DNA of 12,842 nt from Saccoglossus kowalevskii. Its lineage: Eukaryota; Hemichordata; Enteropneusta; Harrimaniidae. Below the pieces are notes generated by a model. The model did no database searches, was not told the origin of the DNA, and worked only from the letters and a program-made list of their open reading frames with translations. The translations under genes and the position numbers were made by a program. Below are positions 1 through 7,935 of the stretch, one piece after another. The stretch covers positions 479,228-492,069 of the forward strand of contig NW_003123907.1 of assembly GCF_000003605.2 (NCBI RefSeq), in the 5' to 3' direction. Position 1 is the stretch's first letter, and each line of letters opens with the position of its first letter.

Positions 1-254
1 AACAATCCAATGACTGTATCAGCAGTCTTAAAAATAAACATGTGCAATGGGTTGTTGCAAAGTATCTAAACATGTGCGCTTTTATTTCACACAGCCAGAG
101 CTCTGTACTTTTAACTTACAATTTATGTCACATTATATAAATATCGACATACTTTCCGACAGTCATGATTATCCGAGCAAACCCTTTATAGCCCCAACGT
201 AACATGAAGTAACTAACCCATCGTTATATATCATACCATTTATTACATCTGTAG
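1..254 (+). other. Partial intron upstream of the SLC46-like exon
   Basis: This stretch carries no coding exon that I can support. It ends in ...ATCTGTAG at 247-254, which is used as the splice acceptor for the exon at 255. The pyrimidine tract before it is weak (ACCATTTATTACATCTGTAG). A better-looking acceptor, TTTATTTCACACAG near 82-95, has no convincing coding sequence or donor after it and is probably a decoy. The frame of the next exon stays open upstream to a TAA just before 200, so a start of the exon slightly further upstream cannot be excluded by stops alone. The phase and the conserved glycine-x-x-phenylalanine context favour 255. Confidence 0.5.
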
Positions 255-411
255 GTGTGATGTTCTGCTGTACGGGGTGTGCAGATAGTTTAGCTATGTG
301 CGTGTCGCCCATTATATTCAATACTATATATGCGGAAACCATTGCGGTATTTCCTGGTTTAGTCTACATTGTGATGGCAATCGTTCTCATTGTACCCGTT
401 ATATTAACTAT
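255..411 (+). CDS. Penultimate coding exon of an SLC46-like MFS transporter
   Basis: Starting with a split codon (G|GT), this 157-nt exon encodes 51 complete codons beginning VMFCCTGCADSLAMC, then VSPIIFNTIYAETIAVFPG and LVYIVMAIVLIVPVILT. I read this as transmembrane helix 11, the N-x-x-Y-x-x-T loop that is characteristic of SLC46 / proton-coupled folate transporter proteins, and helix 12. The family moves folates or related substrates across membranes with protons; the substrate of this one cannot be told from a C-terminal fragment. The exon is followed at 412-417 by GTAAGT, a perfect donor. Without splicing the frame would stop at TAA 413-415, straight after helix 12 with no tail. The open frame from 298 to 522 is in another frame and is a shadow. 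Family assignment rests on remembered family features, not on a search; another MFS subfamily is the main alternative. The upstream exons lie outside the window. Confidence 0.72.
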
Positions 412-1906
412 GTAAGTATGTCTGATTGTAGTGTATTGTCATTACTATGCATTACCTTTTATATTGCTATAATCAACATATTTACAAAAGTGAATCGGCA
501 TGTCCGGAAAAAAATAATTTGAACGGTATGAAAAATGGCTTTTGTTCATATATCTGAATATGACCTAGGTACAATGATCTAACGGTGATGATCGTTGCGC
601 CGCACCGCGCTCAATGGGGACCCGTACGAAATATACACTACTATAAAATACGTTATTTGTTGACGCGTAATAGAAACCGCGCTGTGTTTTAAACACTACA
701 CGGGGTGTGTGAAACCAGGTATACAACATATTGATTGCCAATTCTCTTGAGATGGCGGACAACAACTTTAACACTTCAACATAGATTAGCCATACATTTG
801 AGTGAAAGAGAACCATCGCGAAATGTGCTCTACAGAAAACAAGTCGATATCGACCGATTCTAAATTATGAATTTATCTAATGATCAGGTCAGGAAAATTT
901 GGAACGAATATTTGAGGTACTATATTCTGTGATTGATGACCGAACAGCTTATCTAGTCCGTTTGACCATCTGATATATTCTGTTGAAAAAACACATTTAT
1001 TTACATAAAACATTTTAAAACACTTTGTTCGTACCTTATTATCTACGTGTTACTATTAAATGATTGCGACAAAAATGCATTAAACACCAATTAGCCTAAT
1101 ATATTCATTTACATTTCTTCATGCCCCAGTTTCCCATTTGTTGATTTATAATCTGTGGCGTAGCGTAATAGCGAGTCATTGGTCTTATATGTTTGATTAT
1201 TGGTTTGAATTACTTTGGCCCTATGAACTCATCGTCATTTCAGTAATATAAGTAATAGAAACATATTGTAGGGCAAAACATACAGTACTCAATAGAACCA
1301 AAACACACTATGTAATAACAATTTGAACATAGATATGATGAGGTTCAATCGTTTTAATTAGTGTATACAAGGTAAACTCCACAATCCAATTTTTAAATTT
1401 ACATCCATTTATTCCCGTACAAAACAGATATGTAAAATGTTAGATATATTCTAACGTTAATTTATTCCATATTACACGTATGTTTATTTCCATTCGTGGA
1501 ACTTTATTGTTGAACTTTACCGCGCTTTGAAAAGTTTCTCGCTCAGGTTCATTGGCCACTGTAGCCATTATTCAGTTGCCGCCATAATCTCGTCCTCGGT
1601 AAAAAAAAATGGTACAAACACAAGATTGTGAGATCTTTATCTTATTAATTACCAGCCATGACTTACATGTGTATGCCGGCGTAATCTTTTAGAGCAAAAT
1701 GATTTCTAGCACAACCACATGCCAATACAATTAACTTGAATCTATGTTATTGATCTCTGTCCAATATTTTTGCCATGTTTTTTTCTGTGCATTTATTTTA
1801 TTTCCAATTCCTCCACCACGCCTAGATTTTCCTTATGCATTATAGAAACATATATTTTGCATGTCGTAGCAAAACGTTTTAACGTAAGCACTTCCTACTT
1901 TTACAG
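412..1906 (+). other. Last intron of the SLC46-like gene
   Basis: This 1,495-bp intron begins GTAAGTATG and ends CTTCCTACTTTTACAG, both near-ideal metazoan splice signals, and interrupts a codon after its second base (AT|A, Ile). It is AT-rich. It contains a more GC-rich patch at about 575-720 and another at about 1520-1600 with CATTGGCC (inverted CCAAT) and TTGCCGCCAT, which resembles a reversed YY1 site. No RNA gene or mobile element was recognised inside. Minus-strand open frame 565-816 lies here and has no recognisable content. Confidence 0.65.
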
Positions 1907-1967
1907 AATTATACAAGTCAAGGAAAGCAAAACAGGATACAGAACTCTTGAAGCAAAGGATATATGA
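1907..1967 (+). CDS. Terminal coding exon of the SLC46-like transporter
   Basis: After the acceptor at 1905-1906 the first A completes the split codon ATA (Ile). Nineteen codons follow, IIQVKESKTGYRTLEAKDI, ending in TGA at 1965-1967. Joined to the previous exon, helix 12 becomes ...VPVILT-I-IIQV, a full-length hydrophobic span, followed directly by a 15-residue charged cytosolic tail. This is the expected C-terminal layout of an MFS protein, and a tyrosine-x-x-leucine-glutamate type tail is common in the family. The phase match, the strong pyrimidine tract and the completed helix are independent reasons to accept the join. The longer open frame from 1770 runs back into the intron and should not be used. 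Confidence 0.7.
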
Positions 1968-2450
1968 ATGTGTTCACCTAAATTATAATTTATAATAATT
2001 CTAATATATTCCTTCACATCAAACATTGGGGTGAAACAATCAATGCATTGCAATACACACGTGTCTAACCATAGACATTACACCAACCGAGTTCTTTGAA
2101 CTTATCAAGTCCCAGTTAACTAGCAGAACAGCAGTGGTATAATGACCAGGATATGTTACTTTTATAAGCTGACAGTATTCATATACCAAACTGGCGAGGA
2201 ACTCGAAAATAGATTCAATACCTGTCAAGGCTGTTTCCTGTAATTTTATTTGGAACTGTGCGAATTGAACATAACTTCGACAATTCGGGACTAACGTGCT
2301 GTGGGAAGTTGTGGGCTTTCTTTTGGACCTGTTAGTTCTGATATTTAACTATCAGGTAGTATAGTGACATCGTCAGAGCTATAATACAAGCTGAGTGTAT
2401 TTGAATAGTTCTTTCATGTCAGCATTGCTAAATAAAAAAAGCGCAGTTCA
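1968..2450 (+). other. Probable 3' untranslated region
   Basis: This AT-rich sequence follows the transporter stop codon and reaches a candidate polyadenylation signal. It contains a minus-strand open frame that stays free of stops from about 2350 to 2040. It reads in part LTGIESIFEFLASLVYEY but has no ATG near its start and no family I recognise, so I treat it as chance. The 3' end is inferred only. Confidence 0.4.
2431..2436 (+). promoter_or_regulatory. Candidate polyadenylation signal AATAAA
   Basis: This is a canonical AATAAA about 465 bases after the transporter stop codon, within TGCTAAATAAAAAAAGCG. A second candidate, ATTAAA, lies at 2519-2524. Which one is used cannot be decided from sequence alone. 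Confidence 0.45.
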
Positions 2451-4496
2451 AAAACATACATTAATTTAGCTAAGTACAGCTAGAGAGCCATATGTTTTGT
2501 ATAAAATACATCTTTCGTATTAAAGTATCTATTCACATGGGATTTGTCTATATTGTTAATTGAATTTGCACAATATGCAACTTTTTTTTTACCTTGCCCG
2601 TATCATCAAAGATGTAAGGGAAAGGTATATTAAGAGAAAAAAATGTCTGTCGTCGGGAATATGTATTGTTGTTTGTGTTCAATGAAGTAAATTATTTATC
2701 TTGTAATATCAATGTCATTGATAATCGATATAAGCACTCTATGAATAATCCTTTGGGTGCCAAACATTTGATCAAGACCTGAAGCCAATAGAAAATTATG
2801 TCTGCTTAGTTATCAAAACAAAAATAATACAAAAATAGGAGGCAAAACGTTGCATCCACATTTTGAAAGAAAAATTGTACTCAAAAATATGTATTCTGTA
2901 TTTGACAAACAGTTCCCTCGACAAAACATTTCTTTGTTGAAATATATATAAATTCGCTGGGAATTTGTTTCAGCTATTGGAGCAGAATGATAATGCTTTT
3001 ATAATACAAATTTAAAAACGCACTTCAAAAACAAAGATTGCAGTGTTTGAAGATGTAGATTCTCAGGAGGAAACAGTACTGTCGATTTCTCTCCCCACTG
3101 GAATTAACTAACTATTTTTAGATGCATGGTACATACTTCAAGGCTGAAGTTGATTTGCATACAAAACAGGGCTCGCAACATTATAGTTATTCAAATAGGG
3201 CGTTTATTTTTTACTTTTCAAATAATACAGTAGTCACACAGTGAATATAGTAAGCCAGTTCATATTTGTCTCAGTAAATCATTAATTTTCGACAGACACC
3301 TGTACAAAATACTTGAGCAAAAACCAAAAGATTTTCTTTTATCTTGCATGTTTTACGAATCTATTCACGTCTAAATACAGCACTTTTTTCTGAGATGGGA
3401 CATTTTTTATTATAAAATATCTGAATTACTTTGACGAGGCTGGAAATTATGTCCCTTAAAATAAGTAAACAAATTAGGCACCAATGTTTTTGTGAAACAT
3501 TTTACTTCATTCATAGACATTCGGTAGACTGCTTTCCCACTGCTGTTTCAAACCTAGAACTTGTTTGTATTCGAAATGAATTATGACAATGCATATTCAT
3601 ATTGAACAAACTATGATAAAGAAAAGGTCACCAAAGTTTAACTATGATTTAAACTGTTGGGTTTAAGTGCGATGTCTTGATTGTAATACATACACTGTAT
3701 TTACAATAATTGGTTTATGTGTTTGTTCCACTGATTAATAATATTCCCGCATGTTTCTAAGTAGATGTACAATTATATCACAATAATTCGAGTATTTAGC
3801 ATAACCTCTGAAACCAATGCTAACAAGATACATTTCAATATACATGAAACGTGATGAATTAATATTTAATATTTGTAAACTGCATAATGATAGGGTATAA
3901 ATATCAATCACAGTGTTATATTGATCTATCGGTGTAGTGGGTATTTATTTGTACTAGAATTATACATATTATTTATATTTGGTCGAATGAGAGAATTAGT
4001 TCAAAATGCTAGTCATTGCTTCGCAGGATTAGATCTAAGCATACCATAGCTTATATGTACTGAGGTAATTATTGTTTCGAATCAAATAAATATAAATATA
4101 ATCTAAGGAAATTTTAAAAACTAATATAACATGATAGAACTCATTCCGTCCAAATCTAATAAACTGTATCCACTATGTGTCAGTGATCAAGTCGTACAAT
4201 ATATTATATAGTCCTGAAGTACCAATCAGTGGCCAAGCCAAGGCGCCCAATCAGGCGCTGTGTAAAATTGCGCGGAAAGCTAAAGACAAAAAATGTCGGA
4301 AATGGTGACGTGTAGCACAGTTACTACAAAATTATTCTAGTAACCGTGTGTGTAGTGTATTTAGGTCGTTTGCCAAACCCCAAAAACCGGCGCTGTATTT
4401 TTTCACCCAGTTTTCCACATTTGTTTATGCCAACGTTTCAGGCTGTTAATAAGGGCGCCTATTAAATACACACCGCAGTGGTTTAATCTGCCAAGG
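2451..4496. other. AT-rich intergenic sequence without recognised genes
   Basis: About 2 kb of AT-rich DNA shows no coding exon or repeat family that I can support. Small features include a near-perfect palindrome ATCAATG-T-CATTGAT at 2708-2722. A short imperfect hairpin near 2590-2625 (ACCTTGCCC against GGGAAAGGT) is bracketed by a T run and an A run. Towards the right end, at about 4220-4260, the sequence becomes more GC-rich with two CCAAT-type motifs (ACCAATCAGTGG and CCCAATCAGGCG), the second inside a GCGCC/GGCGC dyad. This could be a promoter-like patch or an old repeat edge; no gene start follows it. Confidence 0.5.
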
Positions 4497-4504
4497 GTTA
4501 GTTT
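4497..4504 (+). repeat. Left target-site duplication of the MITE
   Basis: GTTAGTTT sits directly before the left terminal inverted repeat and is repeated exactly at 4823-4830 directly after the right one. Eight identical bases at both junctions are the signature of insertion by an 8-bp-duplicating transposase. The match extends to ten bases if the adjacent G's that overlap the inverted repeat are counted. Confidence 0.85.
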
Positions 4505-4822
4505 CCCGGGGGTCCGACTTATGGAAATACCTGGAACCCATGTCTGTGAAAGGGGTTTTCAAAATGACCCTAAACACGTTTTTGCGATCATTGAATTCCT
4601 TAAAGCAATACAAAAACGATAATCTTATTTAAAAAATAACAACCCTTATCACGTTGGCAGTACCGGAAAAGACACCCTTTTTGTCTATTTTGACCGAAAT
4701 GGTAATCCTAAACGCGTAATGCGCGTTAACGTGCTTTTCTTTAAAAAAAAAAAAAAACCCTTTTAACGCGCTTTCTTTCACAGACATGCGTACCAGATCA
4801 TACTTTAAGTCGGACCCCCGGG
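4505..4822. mobile_element. Non-autonomous DNA transposon (MITE), hAT-like by target duplication
   Basis: A 318-bp element bounded by terminal inverted repeats of 48 bp (4505-4552 and 4775-4822). The outer 17 bases, CCCGGGGGTCCGACTTA, are perfect; then come 18 bases with 10 matches; then 13 perfect bases, ATGTCTGTGAAAG. In total 40 of 48 match. It is flanked by the exact 8-bp duplication GTTAGTTT. No transposase is encoded, so it would need an enzyme supplied in trans. The interior has a 15-A run at 4743-4757 and a small dyad AACGCG/CGCGTT at 4711-4727. An 8-bp duplication fits hAT, P or KDZ (Zisupton-type) transposases; the termini do not start with the usual hAT CAG, so superfamily is uncertain. 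The intact duplication and near-perfect ends suggest a fairly recent insertion. Confidence 0.85.
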
Positions 4823-4830
4823 GTTAGTTT
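4823..4830 (+). repeat. Right target-site duplication of the MITE
   Basis: An exact copy of GTTAGTTT follows the right terminal inverted repeat and pairs with 4497-4504. Confidence 0.85.
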
Positions 4831-4890
4831 GGAGGGATGACCCGAAACAAAAGTTCCTTGGCTGGTGAAGTGTGAACCACCAATATACTA

Positions 4891-5012
4891 CTCTGGCGTC
4901 CGCATGTTTGTGACACTTGTAATACATTAAAATACTACAGGGACTTTCCGACTTGTACGAGTTTACTAGTTACTACGTGTCAGCTGACTTGAAGCCATAA
5001 ACCAGCGTTCGT
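4891..5012 (+). repeat. Diverged direct repeat, copy 1 (with GGGACTTTCC)
   Basis: This segment aligns with 5371-5517. Shared blocks include TTTGTGAC, ATACATTAAAATACTA, AGGGACTTTCCG, TGTACGAGT, CTTGAAGC and CAGCGTTCG, in the same order. Copy 2 is longer by about 25 bases after the GGGACTTTCC block. The decamer GGGACTTTCC at 4940-4949 equals an NF-kappa-B consensus. No coding potential is evident. The repeat family is not recognised. Confidence 0.7.
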
Positions 5013-5346
5013 TCCTGATACAGATCCTTAGCGCGGACAACGAAGTGTGCGCGTACTTTTAGCTCGGGCGTAGTGCCCAAAACGCCGTTGTATTCAATGT
5101 TCATTTGAAAGATTTACTATTATATTCATTTCGGCATGCCATTTCCGACATGATAATCAAAGCGAGCACATCTACAGATATTGTTCAAAAAGAAAAAATG
5201 AACTGACGATGAGACTCTGTGCTAATATTCCTGTTATTCTACTCTAGCATCTGCACTTCTGAGTTTGCTTTGGTATTGTTTTATAACCGTAGAACTAACA
5301 CGTATATCTTCCCAGTTGCTGTACTGAGTAATCAGAGTTAAACAAG

Positions 5347-5358
5347 CCCCCCCCCCCC
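5347..5358 (+). repeat. Poly-C tract
   Basis: Twelve consecutive C residues lie just upstream of repeat copy 2. Such runs are unstable and prone to length error in assemblies. Confidence 0.9.
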
Positions 5359-5370
5359 AATAATAGACGA

Positions 5371-5517
5371 CTCAGACGCCCGTTTGTGACTTCTGTCATA
5401 CATTAAAATACTATAGGGACTTTCCGCTGATCGGGGTCTAAACTAAAATGATGATGACGATCTTGATTGTACGAGTCACTACGAGCCAGGTTTCTTGAAG
5501 CAACCAATCAGCGTTCG
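5371..5517 (+). repeat. Diverged direct repeat, copy 2 (with GGGACTTTCC)
   Basis: This is the second copy of the 4891-5012 segment, about 480 bp downstream in the same orientation. The kappa-B-like decamer is kept exactly at 5416-5425. It also holds a CCAAT-type box in AACCAATCAGCGTTCGAG near its right end, which copy 1 has only as AACCAGCGTTCG. The retained TF-like motif could be chance conservation within a short repeat. Confidence 0.7.
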
Positions 5518-5587
5518 AGATTTACGCCATAACCGTGTGACATATTTACCTTATATTTATCAGAACTTTGAACAAATAAAAATACAA

Positions 5588-5607
5588 TGTGTGTGTGTGT
5601 GTGTGTG
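5588..5607 (+). repeat. (TG)10 microsatellite
   Basis: Ten uninterrupted TG units are followed by GAGGGGGTCACGTGG. This is a simple dinucleotide repeat and likely polymorphic in length. Confidence 0.95.
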
Positions 5608-5640
5608 AGGGGGTCACGTGGCCTTATATATTTGTCTATA

Positions 5641-5710
5641 CATGGAGGTAAAAGTACAACCTGTCTTTTACCTCTATGATTCTATATAAGCTCTGCATTT
5701 TACCTCCATG
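5641..5710. repeat. Hairpin cluster with one arm and two alternative partners
   Basis: CATGGAGGTAAAA at 5641-5653 is the exact reverse complement of TTTTACCTCCATG at 5698-5710, and matches TTTTACCTCTATG at 5666-5678 with one mismatch. The two right-hand arms are direct repeats of each other, 32 bases apart, so the left arm could pair with either. The sequence is AT-rich outside the arms. Confidence 0.7.
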
Positions 5711-5727
5711 ATTAGAATCAAGTAAAA

Positions 5728-6742
5728 CAAAGTCAAATTCAAGGGTAACTGTTCGCTCATATACAACCGTGGGGATACACATTTACTTAAATATTCTATT
5801 TTGAAAATACAAAGTAACTAAAACAATCTGTATTGATTGAATCAGAAAAAAATGAATCACGATCGTTTAAAACCTGACCTTACCTTGTATCCACTGTGCC
5901 AGAAAGGGAAATTTCGGTCATGTGATAAGAAATTATATCATACTTTAGCACATGGCCAACAGCCCTCGATCAATCAGAGTCGCGATAAAGTGTGGTTCTA
6001 TTTCACCACGAATTCACTTAGATCATGGCTGTTATTTCACAAGTTTGATTGCTGTCAAAATGTCATCATTCGATTGGCTAATACGAATCTTTTCTCGGGC
6101 TGATTGGCCAGTGCTAAGTCGGTTAGATCACACCCCTTGAACTAGCGCCGTAGGCCCGAGTTCTAATTCTCATAGTCACCTCGGAGCGTGATCTAACCTA
6201 TACATAGTGAATTGTGCAAGTGTATTGTGTATAGTCACTAGGAATATCTTAATGGTCGAGGTGACAGGTAAGCATTTCTTACATTTTGTATATTCACGCT
6301 AGTTTTAAAAGACACATGAAATGTACTCCGTGTGGTCTTATATAATACTAGACAGTAGTGAAAGTTAATCTGGCTTTGCGTGTAAACGTCGCTGCTTGTT
6401 TGTAAGTCGAAGTCGAGCGAAAGGGTCATTACTCTAGTGGAGTTCAGTTCACAGACGAATAAATTGGATTTTCGATGAAAGAGTAACACTAATAATTTTA
6501 GGATGGAATGGTATATGATAAGATGCTTGGTAGAATATATTTTCTTGGTATTGATCATAAACTGACGTGTCAGTGGTACTATCGATCACCTTCTTTGTAT
6601 CAACGCGACGAATGAAATAAACTGACGTTTATGTCATAACATCACGGAGGGTTTCGGTTTCAGTACATTTATCTCAGGCAGGCAGACAGGCAGTATACGT
6701 AATAATACAACATGCGTTGTGACCTTTAACCCCATGTCTCAA
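5728..6742 (+). repeat. Segmental duplication block 1, copy A
   Basis: This block aligns in direct orientation to 10435-11246. Left border: CAAAGTCAAATTCAAGGGTA. Right border: GACCTTTAACCCYATGTCTCA. The stretch 6268-6480 is about 95 percent identical by eye to 10692-10905, and 6280-6371 (92 bp) is identical to 10704-10795. Copy A carries about 250 bp at roughly 5955-6200 that copy B lacks. Copy B in turn has about 80 extra bases corresponding to the region near 6590-6640. Open frames here (5837-6103, 5952-6140 and minus 6238-6558) are not supported. The minus one is frameshifted in copy B by an indel near 10903 and then stops early. Confidence 0.85.
5955..6200. repeat. Copy-A-specific segment with terminal dyad
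   Basis: This segment interrupts the alignment between the block 1 copies, between a CATTATAATAC-like and an ACAGTGAATTGTGCAAG-like sequence. It ends with a dyad: GGTTAGATCAC at about 6120-6130 pairs with GTGATCTAACC at about 6188-6198. Between the arms lie TAGCGCCGTAGG and CCGAGTTCTAATTCTC, the second faintly like a tRNA T-arm / pol III B box. Two inverted-CCAAT motifs (CGATTGGCTAA and CTGATTGGCCA) lie further left. No clear target duplication or matching left terminus was found, so insertion in A and deletion in B are both possible. Confidence 0.5.
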
Positions 6743-7112
6743 TACTTCGCTCAATACTCACCCATGAATAGTCTTGTCACGTTGCATTTAGTCAGTGGTA
6801 CTGCCACTCTCGATTACAATGCCATGCCATATTGAAAAGCCAAGCCTGTCTTAGACTAATATAATTTAAAAGTAGTATTATCTTACTCAATGGAAACTCA
6901 ACAACCGAAACACATAAATTATGCTTCAAGTGTGTACTGATTACTGCATACACCAATGTTAGCTTATATATTACAAATAACAACTGATCTGAACCCGATC
7001 AAAGTCATTTCTGTACATACAGTACAATTTGCATCAATATACTTGGCAATCAAAAAAAAATGAAACAAAATATAATGCAATCAAATAACCACAGGTAGTA
7101 TTTTAGCAAAAA
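6743..7112. other. Unassigned AT-rich spacer
   Basis: No gene or repeat was recognised. The stretch separates duplication block 1 copy A from the tandem array and has no counterpart at the block 1/block 2 junction in the second copy (near 11247). The minus-strand open frame at 6792-6983 has no recognisable content. Confidence 0.5.
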
Positions 7113-7158
7113 TCCGCTACAATTATTAGTCCCCGTCCGCTACAATTATTAGTCTCCG
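7113..7158 (+). repeat. 23-bp direct repeat, two abutting copies
   Basis: TCCGCTACAATTATTAGTCC plus CCG at 7113-7135 is followed at once by a second copy at 7136-7158 that differs at one base (CTCCG for CCCCG). It forms the left edge of the CCGT-rich array and looks like a small slippage or recombination duplication at the array border. Confidence 0.9.
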
Positions 7159-7935
7159 TCCGTGCGTCCATCCGTGCGTTCGTGCGTCCGTCCGGGGTCA
7201 TATTTTAGAATCTTTTGGACCGATTCCGTCCATTCTTTGCATGTGCCTAGTACTTTATGTGGGACATATGCAGATGCTGTGGTTTAGCGATTCAATTCAA
7301 AATGGCCGACTGGCAGCCATCTTGTTTTTTGAAAATGTTGTATTTTGAACATGCTTTGTCAGTTTTCATTCAAATTTGGTACATAGATTATACATGTTAA
7401 GATACATGTCCTCTGACCGTCCGTGCATCCGTCCGTCCGTCTGTGCGTCCGTCCGTCCGAGGTCATATTTCAGATTCCTTTGAACCGATTTCGTTCATTC
7501 TTTGCATGTGCCTAGTACTTTATGTGGGACATATGCACATGCAGTGGTTTAGCGATTCGATTCAAAATGGTCGACTGGCAGCCATCATGTTTTTTGAAAA
7601 TGTTGTATTTTGGACATGCTTTGTCAGTTTTCATTCAAATTTGGTACATAGATTATACATGTTAAGATACATGTCCTCTGACCATCTGTGCATCCGTCCG
7701 CCCGTCTGTGCGTCCGTCCGTCTGTGCGTCCGTCCGTCCGAGGTCATATTTCAGAATCCTTTGGACCGATTCTGTTCATTCTTTGCATGTGCCTGTACTT
7801 TATGTGGGACATATGCAGATGCAATGGTTTAGCGATGCGATTCAAAATGGCTGACTGGCAGCCATTTTGTTTTTCGAAAATGTTGTATTTTGGACATGAT
7901 TTGGTACATAGATTATACATGTTAGGATACATGTC
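7146..7935 (+). repeat. Tandem array of three long CCGT-containing units (about 265-280 bp)
   Basis: Anchors recur at fixed spacing: the GACTGGCAGCC core lies at about 7308, 7573 and 7853, and CCTCTGACC at 7410 and 7675. Each unit reads: CCGT/GCGT tetranucleotide tract, GGTCATATTT, TTTGGACCGATT, TTCTTTGCATGTGCCT, TTTATGTGGGACATATGC, TTCAAAATGGCCGACTGGC, TTTTGAAAATGTTGTATTTT, ATTTGGTACATAGATTATAC and ATGTTAAGATACATGTCC. Unit 3 has a longer CCGT tract and lacks about 20 bases (CTTTGTCAGTTTTCATTCAA) that units 1 and 2 have. The open frames across it (7443-7832, 7688-8131 and minus 7744-8019) are repeats read as protein, with CCGT giving Arg-Pro-Ser-Val runs, and are not genes. Confidence 0.9.

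Noticed and set aside
82-95. Splice-acceptor-like TTTATTTCACACAG as start of another exon
   Set aside because: The following sequence has no sustained coding content or donor that links to the exon at 255.
298-522. 74-codon plus-strand open frame
   Set aside because: It overlaps the transporter exon in a different frame and runs past the GTAAGT donor. The conserved peptide is in the frame starting at 257.
2040-2350. Minus-strand stop-free stretch of about 100 codons
   Set aside because: It has no ATG near the start and no recognised domain, and it is antisense to the inferred 3' UTR. That length is expected by chance in six frames over 12.8 kb.
6120-6199. tRNA gene or tRNA-derived SINE
   Set aside because: There is a closing 11-bp stem and a weak T-arm-like stretch, but the A-box-like and B-box-like stretches almost overlap and no cloverleaf fits.
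6238-6558. Minus-strand 106-codon open frame
   Set aside because: In duplicate copy B the same frame is shifted by an indel and stops after about 35 codons, so it is not conserved as protein.
7156-7740. CRISPR-like regular repeats
   Set aside because: The repeated units are long, contiguous and diverging, without constant short repeats alternating with unique spacers, and the genome is eukaryotic.
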